Below, in pieces: positions 7,823 to 17,500 of a DNA stretch of 40,243 nt. Each line of letters opens with the position of its first letter. Positions within the stretch are counted from its first letter, which is position 1. Below the pieces are notes generated by a model that did not search any database, was not told the origin of the DNA, and worked only from the letters and a program-made list of their open reading frames with translations. The stretch is taken from positions 1 through 40,243 of the forward strand of contig JADGOB010000022.1 of NCBI GenBank assembly GCA_017883185.1. Reading direction: 5' to 3'. Position numbers and translations under genes: made by a program. Source of the DNA: Acidobacteriota bacterium. Its GTDB lineage: Bacteria > Acidobacteriota > Vicinamibacteria > Vicinamibacterales > Fen-181.

Positions 7823-7899
7823 TGGTCGGGGCGAGTGGATTCGAACCACCGACCCCTCGGTCCCGAACCGAGTGCTCTACCAGGCTGAGCCACGCCCCG
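7823..7899 (-). tRNA. tRNA-Pro (anticodon CGG)
   Basis: Complete cloverleaf on the minus strand. The acceptor stem CGGGGCG pairs with CGCCCCG, with discriminator A and an encoded CCA (7823-7825). D arm GCTC...GAGC; anticodon arm CTCGG-TTCGGGA-CCGAG gives CGG; T arm GGTGG-TTCGAAT-CCACT. It starts 11 bases after the surE stop, so it may be read through from surE as well as from its own promoter. Confidence 0.95.
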
Positions 7900-7910
7900 A
7901 CCCAAGAACG

Positions 7911-8669
7911 CTATTCTACCCCAGCGTCCCTCTCCAGGCCAAGACCTTTTATGTACTCGAGCGCCTGGTGCGCGGTCAGATCCGACTGGAGGGGCGTCAG
8001 CGACACATAACCGGCGCGAATCGCCTCGTAATCAGACCGGTCATTCGGCATCCACTCGTCCTGCCCTTCGCCAATCCAGTAGTAGGGCCGGCCCCGCGGA
8101 TCGTGGCGCTCGGTGACGGTCGTGGCGTGGTTGCGCGCGCCCTGCACCGTCAGGCGGACGCCTTTCGGCCGCACGCGCGGCACGTTGACGTTCAGGAACG
8201 TCCGCTGCGGCATCCCGTTCGCCAGCACGCGCTCGGCCACGTCACGGGCGACCCGCGCCGCATCGCTGAAGTCCCATTCCCCGGGGCCATGCTGCAGCGA
8301 CACGGCAATCGCGGGAACGCCCAGCAGCGCCCCTTCGAGCGCTCCCGAGACGGTCCCGGAGTACGTGACGTCATCGCCGACGTTGAGCCCCTTGTTGATG
8401 CCCGACACCACCAGGTCCGGGAGACCCCGCAGCACCGACGCGACCGCGATGTTCACGCAGTCGGTCGGCGTGCCGTCGAGCGCGTATGTGGAGTCCCTGA
8501 CATGCTCGAGCCGGAGCGGGTGGTGAAGCGTGAGCGCGTGCCCGATCGCGCTCGCTTCATGGCTGGGCGCGACAACGACCACCTGTCCGAGTGGCAGCAG
8601 CGCGTCGGCCAGCGCCCGAATGCCCTCCGAGAGCACGCCATCGTCATTGGTTACGAGGATGCGAGTCAT
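7911..8669 (-). CDS. surE: 5'/3'-nucleotidase SurE
   Basis: Metal-dependent nucleoside monophosphate phosphatase of the stationary-phase survival family, 252 residues. The N-terminus MTRILVTNDDGVLSEG holds the metal-binding D-D pair; PSHEASAIGHALTLH and SGINKGLNVGDDVTYSGTVSGA complete the active site. Length is normal. The ATG at 8669 is favoured because the protein starts right at the first strand; an in-frame ATG nine codons upstream would add an unusual extension. TATACT lies 11 bases before the ATG, so the mRNA may have a very short leader. It precedes tRNA-Pro on the same strand. Confidence 0.95.
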   Translation of the reverse strand: MTRILVTNDDGVLSEGIRALADALLPLGQVVVVAPSHEASAIGHALTLHHPLRLEHVRDSTYALDGTPTDCVNIAVASVLRGLPDLVVSGINKGLNVGDDVTYSGTVSGALEGALLGVPAIAVSLQHGPGEWDFSDAARVARDVAERVLANGMPQRTFLNVNVPRVRPKGVRLTVQGARNHATTVTERHDPRGRPYYWIGEGQDEWMPNDRSDYEAIRAGYVSLTPLQSDLTAHQALEYIKGLGLERDAGVE

Positions 8670-8696
8670 GCCAACCACCGAGTATAGCAGGCTCAT

Positions 8697-8805
8697 CGCG
8701 GGGCTGAAGCCCCTCGGCACACCTGCAAGGGCGCCGCCCCACACCGACAAGGGCCTCGCGCCACACGGCGAAGCCAGCTCGCGGCGCTGAAGCCCCTCGC
8801 TACAC
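8697..8805. repeat. Degenerate short tandem repeat between MFS gene and surE
   Basis: Read on the minus strand, four units begin with GTGT. The outer two are similar (GTGTAGCGAGGGGCTTCAGC and GTGTGCCGAGGGGCTTCAGC), while the two middle ones are 22 bases long (GTGTGGCGCGAGGCCCTTG and GTGTGGGGCGGCGCCCTTG). The GGGGCTTCAGCCCC unit can fold on itself. It fills nearly all of the spacer between the two genes. Confidence 0.55.
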
Positions 8806-8823
8806 GGCGGCACGAGGCGGCTC

Positions 8824-10062
8824 TCAGTCTTTCTCTCTCACAAGGGCGGCCAGGAGCACGGTGGCAAGAAGGGCCAGGCCGGCGCCAAGCCCGAACGCGG
8901 CCTCCGGGCTCACGATCTTCCAGACGAGGCCGAACACGACGCTCGCCAGCAGGGAGCCAAGACCGAGCGCCGCGTTGTAGATGCCGAAGGCCGTACCGCC
9001 CAACGAGGCTGGGGCAAGGTCTGCGATGAGCGCCTTCTCGGTCCCTTCCGAGAGACCGTAGTAGAAGCCGTAGACGAGGAACCACGCGACCAGGGCCGCC
9101 ACCGACGTGCTCAGCGCGAACCCGGCGTACACCAACGCGTAGATGAGCCAGCCGGCGCCAATGACCACTCGCCTTCCCCATCGATCCGACTTGATGCCGC
9201 CCCACACCGACATGAGCGCCTTGACGACGTGCAGCAGCGCCCAGAGCATCGGGATGAATGCCGCGCCCACGCCGAGGTCGCTGAGCCGCAGCAGCAGGAA
9301 CGCATCGGCCGAGTTGCCCAGCGCGAAGACGAGCAGCACGATGAGCAACCGGTAATAGCGAGGCGGAAGATCACGCCAGCCCTCCCGCGCCGACTCGACG
9401 CCACGGGCCGCTTCCGCTGGCAGACTGGCCACCTCGGGCCCTGGTTCCTCGAGCAGGAACAACGTGGACACCGCCAGCGCGCCCGGGATGATCGTCAGCG
9501 CGAACAGCAGGCGATACTGCCCGGGAAACAGCAGCAGGAACAGTGACGCCAACGCCGGCCCCAGCACGGCCCCGACGTGGTCCATCGCGCGGTGGAATCC
9601 GAAGACCCGCCCGCGGGTCCGTGGCGTCGCGCACGCGGCGAGCAGCGCGTCGCGCGGCGCTCCACGCACGCCCTTCCCCACCCGATCCAGAAATCGCACG
9701 ACGAACAGCTGCGGCCAGGACGTGACCAGCGCGACCAGCGGGCGGACGGCGGACGAGAGCGCGTATCCGCCAATCACGATGGGACGGCGCACCCGCCAGC
9801 GGTCGGAGAGGTGGCCCGATACGATCTTCAGGAGGCTGTTGGCGGCTTCCGCGAATCCCTCGATGAGTCCCAGCGACAGGGCGCCGGCGCCAAGGACACG
9901 CGTGAGGTACAACGGGAGCAGCGGGTAGATCGCCTCGCTCGCGGTGTCGGTAAAGAGGCTTGTGAGCCCGAGGAGCCAGACCGGCCGGGAGAGCCCGAAC
10001 ACCGTTCGCCCCGGCCCGGGGGAAGACGCGGCCACGCGTTTGTCGTCAGTGGGCGGTGACAT
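8824..10062 (-). CDS. MFS transporter
   Basis: 412-residue major facilitator with about 12 hydrophobic segments in two halves. The conserved loop 2-3 motif reads SGHLSDRWRVRRP, and the same loop in the second half reads GGIKSDRWGRR, fitting the classical G-x-x-x-D-R/K-x-G-R-R pattern. LDRVGKGVRGAPRDALLA in loop 4-5 resembles a subgroup of MFS proteins often annotated only generically. Substrate unknown. The ATG at 10062 lacks a good ribosome site and lies 15 bases after the stop of the acyltransferase gene, which suggests translation coupled to it. Confidence 0.85.
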   Translation of the reverse strand: MSPPTDDKRVAASSPGPGRTVFGLSRPVWLLGLTSLFTDTASEAIYPLLPLYLTRVLGAGALSLGLIEGFAEAANSLLKIVSGHLSDRWRVRRPIVIGGYALSSAVRPLVALVTSWPQLFVVRFLDRVGKGVRGAPRDALLAACATPRTRGRVFGFHRAMDHVGAVLGPALASLFLLLFPGQYRLLFALTIIPGALAVSTLFLLEEPGPEVASLPAEAARGVESAREGWRDLPPRYYRLLIVLLVFALGNSADAFLLLRLSDLGVGAAFIPMLWALLHVVKALMSVWGGIKSDRWGRRVVIGAGWLIYALVYAGFALSTSVAALVAWFLVYGFYYGLSEGTEKALIADLAPASLGGTAFGIYNAALGLGSLLASVVFGLVWKIVSPEAAFGLGAGLALLATVLLAALVREKD

Positions 10063-10077
10063 TGGTCAATGGCAACG

Positions 10078-11223
10078 CTACACCTTCAGGAAGATCCGGC
10101 GGCGGTACATCACCCAGAGGATGGCGTACAAGACCACGAGGTTGGTCAGCGCGAACAACAGCGAGGCGTTCTTCGGCGAGGCGAGCGGCTCATACCACCC
10201 ACGGTAGACGAACCCCTGCAACGAGACCAGCGTTCCGGCCGCGTTGGTCACCTTGATCAGTCCCATCGTCTTGGCGATGAGACCCGACAGGACGAAGAGC
10301 GCGATCGCGTTGACGCCCAGAACGACAAACGGCTTGGTCCACCACTTCCAGCCCTTCACGTCGATCGTCCAGTAGCACGCGCCAAGACCGACCGCGCCCG
10401 CTCCACCCATGAACCAGGCGTAGGAACTGGTCCAGAGGTTCTTGTTGATCGGAAGAGCCAGGTCCCACAGCAGGCCGATCGCCATCGCGGCGACTCCGGC
10501 GGCAACCATCAGCAGCGACTTCGTTCCGCCAGGGACGGGCGCGCGCAGCCAGAAGCCTGTCACCACGCCCATCAGCGTGCTCGCGACAGCCGGGAGAGTG
10601 CTGAGCAGCCCTTCGGGATCCCACGGGCGCTTCCCCCACATGTGGTTCTGGCCGAGCACCGCGCGGTCGATGAACGCCCCGAGGTTCCCCGCTGCGGTGA
10701 GGTCGCCGGGGTTGTGGCCCGGATACGGCGCGAAGACCATCGCGAGCCAGTAGCCCACCGTCAGCCCGACAATCCAGATCATCAACCGGGACGCGTGCCC
10801 TCGGTCATTCCGGTCAGGATGCGGCGAGGTCAGGCGGAAGATCGCCGCCGCCGCCAGGTAACAGAGGCCGATGCGGACGAGGACGCCAGGCAGCCGCAGC
10901 GTCGCCAGCCTGAAATAAGGGAAGCCGGCGAGAAACCAGCCGAGCGCCATGATCGTCACCCCTCGGCGCACCACCTTCCACCCCGCCCCCATCGTCGCCC
11001 TCGAGAGCGTCATCGAGACGCCGACGATGAACAGGAAGAACGGGAAGATCAGGTCCGTCGAGGTCCACCCGTTCCATTCGGCATGGAGCAGCGGCCAGTA
11101 GGCATTGCCCCAATCGCCCGGGTTGTTGACGATGACCATGGAGGCCATCGTGAGCCCGCGGAAGACGTCGAGGGAGACCAGGCGCGCTGAGAGGGCCGGT
11201 GCCGGCGCGGCAGTCCGTGTCAT
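10078..11223 (-). CDS. HGSNAT-like membrane acyltransferase (DUF5009/NagX type)
   Basis: 381-residue protein with about ten membrane segments. The N-terminal signature SLDVFRGLTMASMVIVNNPG and the following LLHAEWNGWTSTDLIFPFFLF match the heparan-alpha-glucosaminide N-acetyltransferase-like family. The His in that segment corresponds to the acetyl-accepting His of the human enzyme. In bacteria the family is linked to N-acetylglucosamine or other sugar acetylation and transport, but the substrate cannot be read from sequence. The MFS gene follows 15 bases later, and a partner role in sugar handling is an inference. The start is ATG 11223. The divergent VanX-like gene begins only 30 bases away, so promoters must overlap coding sequence. 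Confidence 0.85.
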   Translation of the reverse strand: MTRTAAPAPALSARLVSLDVFRGLTMASMVIVNNPGDWGNAYWPLLHAEWNGWTSTDLIFPFFLFIVGVSMTLSRATMGAGWKVVRRGVTIMALGWFLAGFPYFRLATLRLPGVLVRIGLCYLAAAAIFRLTSPHPDRNDRGHASRLMIWIVGLTVGYWLAMVFAPYPGHNPGDLTAAGNLGAFIDRAVLGQNHMWGKRPWDPEGLLSTLPAVASTLMGVVTGFWLRAPVPGGTKSLLMVAAGVAAMAIGLLWDLALPINKNLWTSSYAWFMGGAGAVGLGACYWTIDVKGWKWWTKPFVVLGVNAIALFVLSGLIAKTMGLIKVTNAAGTLVSLQGFVYRGWYEPLASPKNASLLFALTNLVVLYAILWVMYRRRIFLKV

Positions 11224-11253
11224 CGGGTGAGAGATTAGCAGTAAGCTAGGTAC

Positions 11254-11937
11254 ATGCGCAAAACCGCTCTCGCGCTCGTGCTGGTCGGCCTCCTGTTCCC
11301 CGCCCTGGCTGCAGGCCAGGCCGCCGTTGCGATCCAGGGACCTCCGCAGGAGGCTGGCACCTTCCTGAAGCCCGACTTGGTCGAACTCGTCGGGCTCGAC
11401 TCGACGATCCACCTCGACGTGCGCTATGCCACCGCGAACAACCTGGTCGGTCGCCCGGTCTATACCGAGGCCCGCGCATTCCTCCAGCGACCGGCGGCCG
11501 AGGCGCTCGTGCGCGTCAGCGCCGCACTGGAGAAGAGCGGCTACGGTCTGCTCGTCTTCGATGGCTATCGCCCCTGGTCGGTGACCAAGATGCTCTGGGA
11601 CGCGACGCCGCCTGAGAAACGCGAGTTCGTGGCCGACCCGTCAAAAGGCTCGAAGCACAATCGAGGATGCGCCGTGGACCTCTCCCTCTATGCCGTGGCG
11701 ACCGGGCGCGAGGTTGGGATGCCGAGCGCCTTCGACGAGATGTCACCGCGGGCTTATCCGAGCTACACCGGCGGCACGGACGCCGAGCGAGCCGCGCGCG
11801 ACCTGCTGCGGCAGGTTATGGAGGGCGAAGGATTCACGGTAGAACAGAACGAGTGGTGGCACTTCAACTACCGCGACTGTCCGAGCTACCCCATTCTCAA
11901 CCTCCAGTTCTCTCAGATCGGGAGGTTGCAACGGTAG
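11254..11937 (+). CDS. VanX-like D-Ala-D-Ala dipeptidase (M15D), secreted
   Basis: 227-residue zinc dipeptidase of the VanX/DdpX family. It has a signal peptide (MRKTALALVLVGLLFPALAAGQ), FDGYRPWSV with the transition-state Arg, SKHNRGCAVDLSLY with the zinc ligands His and Asp, and NEWWHFNY with the catalytic Glu and third zinc ligand His. Because of the signal peptide it most likely acts in the periplasm on D-Ala-D-Ala from cell-wall turnover, like DdpX, rather than giving vancomycin resistance; no vanH or vanA is present. It ends 11 bases before the amrS-like start, so the two may be co-transcribed. Confidence 0.9.
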   Translation: MRKTALALVLVGLLFPALAAGQAAVAIQGPPQEAGTFLKPDLVELVGLDSTIHLDVRYATANNLVGRPVYTEARAFLQRPAAEALVRVSAALEKSGYGLLVFDGYRPWSVTKMLWDATPPEKREFVADPSKGSKHNRGCAVDLSLYAVATGREVGMPSAFDEMSPRAYPSYTGGTDAERAARDLLRQVMEGEGFTVEQNEWWHFNYRDCPSYPILNLQFSQIGRLQR

Positions 11938-11948
11938 GGTGATTGAAT

Positions 11949-13022
11949 ATGGTTCCCCTGGCCGATGATCTTGCCCGTCAGACGCGCGAAGGCGAGTTGT
12001 ACGAACGCTACAACGGCGACTGGACACGGTGTGTCGCGTGCGGCCACCGCTGCCCCATCCCGAACGGCGCTCAGGGGGTCTGTAAGGTGCGATTCAACCG
12101 CGACGGGCGGTTGATGGTGCCGTGGGGATACGTGGCCAGCGCCCAGTGCGATCCGATCGAAAAGAAACCGTTCTTCCACGTGCACCCGGGCGCGCTCGCC
12201 TTCAGCTTCGGCATGCTCGGCTGCGACCTGCATTGCGGCTACTGCCAGAACTGGGTCACCTCGCAGGCGCTTCGCGACCCACAGTCGGTGTTGCGGTCTG
12301 AACCAGCGACGCCAGAAGGCCTGGTGCGAACTGCCGTGCAACTCGGGGCGAAGGCCCTGGTCAGCACCTACAACGAGCCGCTGATCACCGCGGAATGGGC
12401 GGTTGCGGTGTTCCGGCTCGCGAGGTCCGCAGGGTTGCTCACCGGGTTCGTCTCCAACGGAAACGCCACCCCCGAAGCGCTCGAGTACCTGGAGCCGTGG
12501 GTGGACCTCTTCAAGGTGGACCTCAAGGGATTTGACGACAAGCGTTATCGACAGCTCGGCGGCCGGTTGCAGCCGGTCCTCGACACGATTGTCACCCTTC
12601 ATCGGATGAGGCTCTGGCTGGAGATTGTCACGTTGCTCGTGCCCGGGTTCAACGACTCGGACGAAGAGCTCCGCCGGCTGACCGGGTTCGTCGCCGACGT
12701 GTCACCTGCGATCCCCTGGCATGTCAGCGCGTATCACGAGGACTACCGGATGAGCGGGAATGGCGGGACGATGGCCGCCATGCTCGAGCGCGCGGCCGCA
12801 ATCGGGCGGACGGCCGGATTGCAGTATGTCTACGCGGGCAATATCCCGGGAACGATCGGCGACCTCGAGAACACGCGCTGCCCATCCTGCCAGGAGATGC
12901 TCATCGAACGCCGCGGCTACCGCGTGCGCAGCTACCGGCTGACGTCCGACGGCAGGTGTCCATCCTGTGCGACGACGATCCCCGGGCGCTGGAGCACGGC
13001 CCCGCGGCCCCTCACGACCTGA
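11949..13022 (+). CDS. amrS: AmmeMemoRadiSam-type radical SAM enzyme
   Basis: 357-residue radical SAM protein. An N-terminal cysteine-rich segment (CVACGHRCPIPNGAQGVC) precedes the barrel, as in the AmrS/PflA-like family. The cluster motif is C92-x3-C96-x2-C99 (GCDLHCGYCQNW), followed by TYNEP and SNGNATPEALEYL. A C-terminal zinc-like set (CPSC, then CPSC) is also present. The reaction of AmrS is not established to my knowledge. In many genomes it sits with the Memo and AMMECR1 genes, which are absent here. The ATG at 11949 is preferred over a TTG two codons upstream. moaA follows after 24 bases. Confidence 0.85.
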   Translation: MVPLADDLARQTREGELYERYNGDWTRCVACGHRCPIPNGAQGVCKVRFNRDGRLMVPWGYVASAQCDPIEKKPFFHVHPGALAFSFGMLGCDLHCGYCQNWVTSQALRDPQSVLRSEPATPEGLVRTAVQLGAKALVSTYNEPLITAEWAVAVFRLARSAGLLTGFVSNGNATPEALEYLEPWVDLFKVDLKGFDDKRYRQLGGRLQPVLDTIVTLHRMRLWLEIVTLLVPGFNDSDEELRRLTGFVADVSPAIPWHVSAYHEDYRMSGNGGTMAAMLERAAAIGRTAGLQYVYAGNIPGTIGDLENTRCPSCQEMLIERRGYRVRSYRLTSDGRCPSCATTIPGRWSTAPRPLTT

Positions 13023-13046
13023 GTGGTCCTGGGGTAAGATCGAACC

Positions 13047-14066
13047 ATGTCGTTCGTCGATCAGCTCGGCCGGCCACTGCGCAGCCTGCGCGTGTCTGTC
13101 ACCGACCGCTGCAATCTTCGCTGCCAGTACTGCATGCCCGAGGCGGAGTACGTCTGGCTTCCGCGCGAAGGCCTGTTGTCCTTCGAGGAGATCGTGCGCC
13201 TCGTGGACGTCTTCGCGGGTCTCGGCGTGGACAAGATCCGCCTGACGGGAGGGGAACCGCTGCTCCGCCGCAATCTTCCCGACCTCGTGCGCCTCCTCGC
13301 CGCGGATCGGCGCCTGACCGACCTGACACTCACAACCAACGGTGTCCTGCTCGCGGACCACGCCGAGGCACTCCGAGCCGCAGGGCTCATGCGCCTCACG
13401 GTGAGCCTCGACACTCTTCAGCCTGATCGCTTCAGGACCCTGACCAGGTTGACCACCCACGCCCGCGTCTTGGAAGGGCTCGAGGCGGCCGCGCGACTGT
13501 TCAGCACGCTGAAGATTGACAGCGTGATCATGCGCGGCGTGAACGACGACGAACTGATCCCGCTCGTCGAATACGCGCGGGCACACCACGCCGAAGTGCG
13601 CTTCATCGAGTACATGGACGTGGCAGGCGCCACGCAGTGGGCCGCGGATACGGTGGTGTCGCGCGCGGAAATCCTGCAGCGCCTCGAAGCGCACTACGGT
13701 CCGCTCGAGCCTCTCGACGACTCCGTGTGGGCGCCTGCCGATCGCTTCCGCCTGCCCGATGGCGCGGTTATCGGCGTGATCGCCTCGACGACCAACCCGT
13801 TCTGCGGGACGTGCGATCGCGCCCGGCTGACTGCCGACGGGTTGTGGCTCACCTGCCTCTACGCCACCGACGGCATCGATTTGCGAGCGCCGCTCCGGGC
13901 GGGAACGCCGCCAGCCGAACTGGCGGCGCGCGTCGAACAGGCGTGGCGCGCCCGCAGCGATCGGGGGGCCGAGTTGCGGGCCGCCGATCGCAAGCGCGGC
14001 ATCTACATCCCGGCATCGACGCTGAAGGGTAACTCTCACCTCGAGATGCATACCCGCGGCGGGTAG
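13047..14066 (+). CDS. moaA: GTP 3',8-cyclase MoaA
   Basis: Radical SAM enzyme for the first step of molybdenum cofactor synthesis, converting GTP to 3',8-cyclo-dihydro-GTP. 339 residues, normal length. The first 4Fe-4S motif is C22-x3-C26-x2-C29 (RCNLRCQYCMPE); the LTGGEPLLRR strand binds SAM. The second cluster is C-x2-C-x13-C (FCGTCDRARLTADGLWLTC). The protein ends in the double Gly that the family needs for activity. It lies directly after the amrS-like gene. Other moa or moe genes are not in the window. Confidence 0.97.
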   Translation: MSFVDQLGRPLRSLRVSVTDRCNLRCQYCMPEAEYVWLPREGLLSFEEIVRLVDVFAGLGVDKIRLTGGEPLLRRNLPDLVRLLAADRRLTDLTLTTNGVLLADHAEALRAAGLMRLTVSLDTLQPDRFRTLTRLTTHARVLEGLEAAARLFSTLKIDSVIMRGVNDDELIPLVEYARAHHAEVRFIEYMDVAGATQWAADTVVSRAEILQRLEAHYGPLEPLDDSVWAPADRFRLPDGAVIGVIASTTNPFCGTCDRARLTADGLWLTCLYATDGIDLRAPLRAGTPPAELAARVEQAWRARSDRGAELRAADRKRGIYIPASTLKGNSHLEMHTRGG

Positions 14067-14139
14067 CAGGCCGCTGAACAGGACCCGCCTGACCCGCTTC
14101 GACGAGGATCACGCCCGCTGAGGCGGGATGGACCGACCG

Positions 14140-14355
14140 GAATTGGCACGCCAGCGCGTGCCCCTCGAGGCGTTCGAAGCCGAGGAAGCCGCACGTCCCC
14201 TTGATCATGTGGATCGTCCGAAAGACGCTGCCCAGGAGCGCGAGATCGTTCGGCCGCTGCTCGAGCGCCAGCATCTCCTGCTCCAACCGCGCCAGGTTCT
14301 CATTGCTCTCGATGAGAAATTCCCTGATGAGATCGAGAACCTCGTTGTCGTCCAT
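14140..14355 (-). pseudogene. CheA N-terminal Hpt stub
   Basis: From ATG 14355 the protein begins as CheA does: an acidic N-terminus, LIREFLIESNENLARLEQE, and then FRTIHMIKGTCGFLGF with the phosphorylated His at residue 49. Similarity stops at about residue 72, after LEGHALACQF. The frame stays open to 13849, but that stretch overlaps the end of moaA on the other strand and looks like shadow sequence. All later CheA domains (dimerisation, kinase, CheW-like) are absent. It is a truncated remnant. An expressed solo Hpt domain is possible but unlikely given the non-homologous tail. Confidence 0.7.
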
Positions 14356-14367
14356 TATCTCCCCAAG

Positions 14368-14535
14368 GCGCGGCCGATTGACCGGCCGCGCACGACAGCG
14401 AAGATCCGCGACGGCCGGCCGGCGGAATCCCAGTAGCCTATGAATCGTCAGGCCGACGCAGCACTTGAGAGATTTGTGTGCGATCCGCACACGAACTGCG
14501 CGGTTTTGGATGGGTATCCCGGGCGGAGCTTCGCT
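14368..14535 (-). repeat. Two-hairpin dispersed element, copy A
   Basis: The core 14366-14416, read on the minus strand, matches 24598-24648 on the plus strand at 46 of 51 positions by hand count. It has two foldable parts. One is a hairpin at 14368-14391, with 10-bp arms around a TTGA/TCAA loop. The other is a 13-base arm pair, 14397-14409 and 14523-14535, differing at one base. In this copy the long arms are separated by 113 bases. It lies between the CheA stub and the hybrid kinase stop. Confidence 0.65.
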
Positions 14536-14548
14536 AATTGGAACAGCG

Positions 14549-17500
14549 CTACCCGGCGCGCTCGGCGTCGAGGACTTCGCGCACCTTCCGGCCCAATGTT
14601 TCGGGCGTGAACGGCTTGCCCAGGAACGCCACCCCCGATTCCAGCATATGCTGTTCGACGACCACGTGCTCGATATAGCCGGACATGTAGATGATCCTCG
14701 CCTTGGGGCGGAGGGCAGACACGGCGTCCGCCACCTCCCATCCGCTCATCTGGGGCATCACCATGTCGGTGACGACCAGGTGGATCGGGCCGTCGTGAGC
14801 GCGACAGAACTCGATCGCGACCGGGCCGTTCTCGGCTTCGAGCACGGTGTAGCCGAACCGCCGGAGGATGTCGCGAAGCAGGTGGCGAACCGCTTCTTCG
14901 TCCTCGACGAGCAAGATCGTCTCGGACCCGTGCGGCGCCGACCGCGGTTCGGCCAAGAGTGACGGCCAGTCGGCCGCTTCGTCGATCCGCGGCAGGCAGA
15001 TGCGAAACGAACTGCCGCGCCCGACCTCGCTTTCCACCCAGATGTAGCCGGCACTCTGCTTCACAATCCCGTAGGTGGTGGACAGCCCGAGCCCGGTGCC
15101 CTTGCCCTGCTCCTTGGTGGTGAAGAACGGTTCGAACAGGTGCGACTGGGTGTCCTGGTCCATGCCGCAGCCGGTGTCGGTCACGGTGAGCACCACATAG
15201 GCGCCCGGTTGCAGTCCCAGGTGACGAGCGGCGAACTCCTTGTCGAGCAGCGCGTTGGACGTCTCGATCGTGAGCGTTCCACCCTGCGGCATCGCGTCGC
15301 GGCTGTTCACCGCCAAGTTCATGATGACCTGTTCGATCTGGTTCGGATCGGCCTTGATCCGTCCAAGGTCGGTGGCCGGCTGGGTCACCAGTTCCACGTC
15401 CTCGCCGATCAGCCGCTGCAGCAACTTGTTCATGTTGCTGACGACGGTATTCAGGTCGAGCACTCTCGGCGCCATGATCTGGCGGCGGCTGAACGCCAGC
15501 AGTTGTTGCGTGAGGGCGGCTGCCCGGTCCGCCGATTGCTTGATCGCCTCGGCGCCCTTTCGGAGCGGGTCGCCATCGGCCAGGCCCATCAGCAGGCGTT
15601 CGCTGTAGCCGGTGATGACCGTCAGCAGGTTGTTGAAATCGTGGGCGACGCCACCGGCCAGGCGGCCTACCGCCTCCATCTTCTGGGACTGCCGGAGGCG
15701 GGCCTCGAGGTCGCGCCGCGCGCTGGTGTCCTGACCGAAGGCGATGAACTCGGTGATCCGTCCGGAATCGTCGCGGACCGGGGTGATCGTCTCCTCCCAG
15801 GCATACAACGCGCCGCTCTTGCTGCGGTTGGTAATCTCGCCGCGCCAGACGCGACCGTCGAGAATCGTCTCCCAGAGGTCCGCGTATGTGCGCGGATTCT
15901 GCACGTCCGCCCGCAGCAGGCGGGGGGTCCGTCCCAGCACTTCCGTCGAGGAGTAGCCGGTCAGCCGCTGCCAGGACGGGTTCACGTACACGATCGTCCC
16001 GTCTCGCTTGGTCATCATGATGGCTTCGGCGGCCTGTTCGACCGCCGAATTGAGCCGGGCGCGCTCCGCGGCCGCGCGCCGCCGCGCGGTGATGTCGCTG
16101 CACATGGCGAGCAGCCCTTCGACGTGGCCACGCTCACCATGGATCTGGGCGGTCGAGGCCGTCACCCAGATCTCCGCGCCGCCCTTGCGACGGAACCGCA
16201 GTTCCACAGGCTCGCGCGCCCCCTGCCGCTGCGGGCCGATGCCTGTGCTCACGTGCTCGCGGTCGTCATCGAAGACGAAATCGAGCAGGCTGCGCCCGAC
16301 CATCTCTTCGATCCGGTATCCCATCATTGCGGCCATCACGCGATTGACGTATTCGGTTCGCCAGCCGGCATCGGTCATCCAGATGCCTTCGTTGGCCGTC
16401 TCGACAATGCGGCGATAGCGCGCCTCGCTTTCGCGGAGCGCCTTCTCGGCCTTCCGACGGGAGGTGACGTCGGTGAACATCACGAGGGCGCCGCCGAAAT
16501 CGCCGGCCTGATCGAGGATGGGACTCGTGGACGCGAGGACCCACAACTCCGTCCCATCCAGGCAGCGGAGGCGGAAGTCGAACTGGTTCTGCACGCCCCC
16601 CTTCCATCCCTCGAGCACGGAGGGGTCCTGCCGGTCCTCCTCGAACATGAAGTCGAGGGTGGACCGTCCGAGCAGCGTGTTCGGGGCGTCGTAGCCCAGC
16701 ATCTCCGCCGCGCGGCGGTTCACGTAGGTCAGCTGCCCTTCGGCGTTCATCGCGCAGATGCCTTCCGACGCGGTGTCGAGAATGTGGCGGTAGCCGGCCT
16801 CGCTGACCCTGAACACCTTCTCGACCTGCTCGCGGCTGATCGCCGACCCGATGACGTGCGCGACCAGTTCGAGGAACTGCACGTCCTCGCTGGAGAAGGC
16901 TCGCGGGAAGCGGTGATGGGCGGCCAGCACGCCGAACGGGCGGTCGTCTCCGTGGATCACGACGCAGGCGCCGCTCGCGATCCCGGCATCGGCGAACCAC
17001 GGCGGGAAGACGAACCGCGCCGCCTCGTCGCGGTTCTCGAACACGACGGGGCGCTTCTGTGTGAGGGCCAGGCCGACATCCGTCGCCTCGGTGGCGTCCA
17101 CCGTTGTCCGGCCTCCGACGGCGTGTTCCCAGCCAATCGACGCCCGCAGCACGAGATGCCCGGTGCCGCCCGGCCACTCGTAGATCTCCGCCGACGAACA
17201 GTCGAGGGTTCGACTCACGACGGCGGCCGCGTCCTCAAGCAGGGACATCGCGTCGGTGCTCGCCAGGGCGCGCTGGCCGAGGCCAGCGACCGCCGACTGC
17301 TGCCGGGCAATCCGGCGCAGCGTCCGTTCGGCGCGCTTGCGCTCGATCGCGTAGCCGACGGCGCGGGGCAGGTGCTTCTCGCTCCCGGACCCCTTCACGA
17401 TGTAGTCCTGCGCCCCTTCCTGCACGGCGCGCCGGGCCAGGCCGCGGTCGTCACGCCCCGTCAGCACGATGATCGCCGTGTCCGGCGCACGGTCGCGCAC

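Noticed and set aside
7355-7888. Plus-strand frame running through the tRNA-Pro gene
   Set aside because: It translates the complement of a tRNA and its terminator; not a gene.
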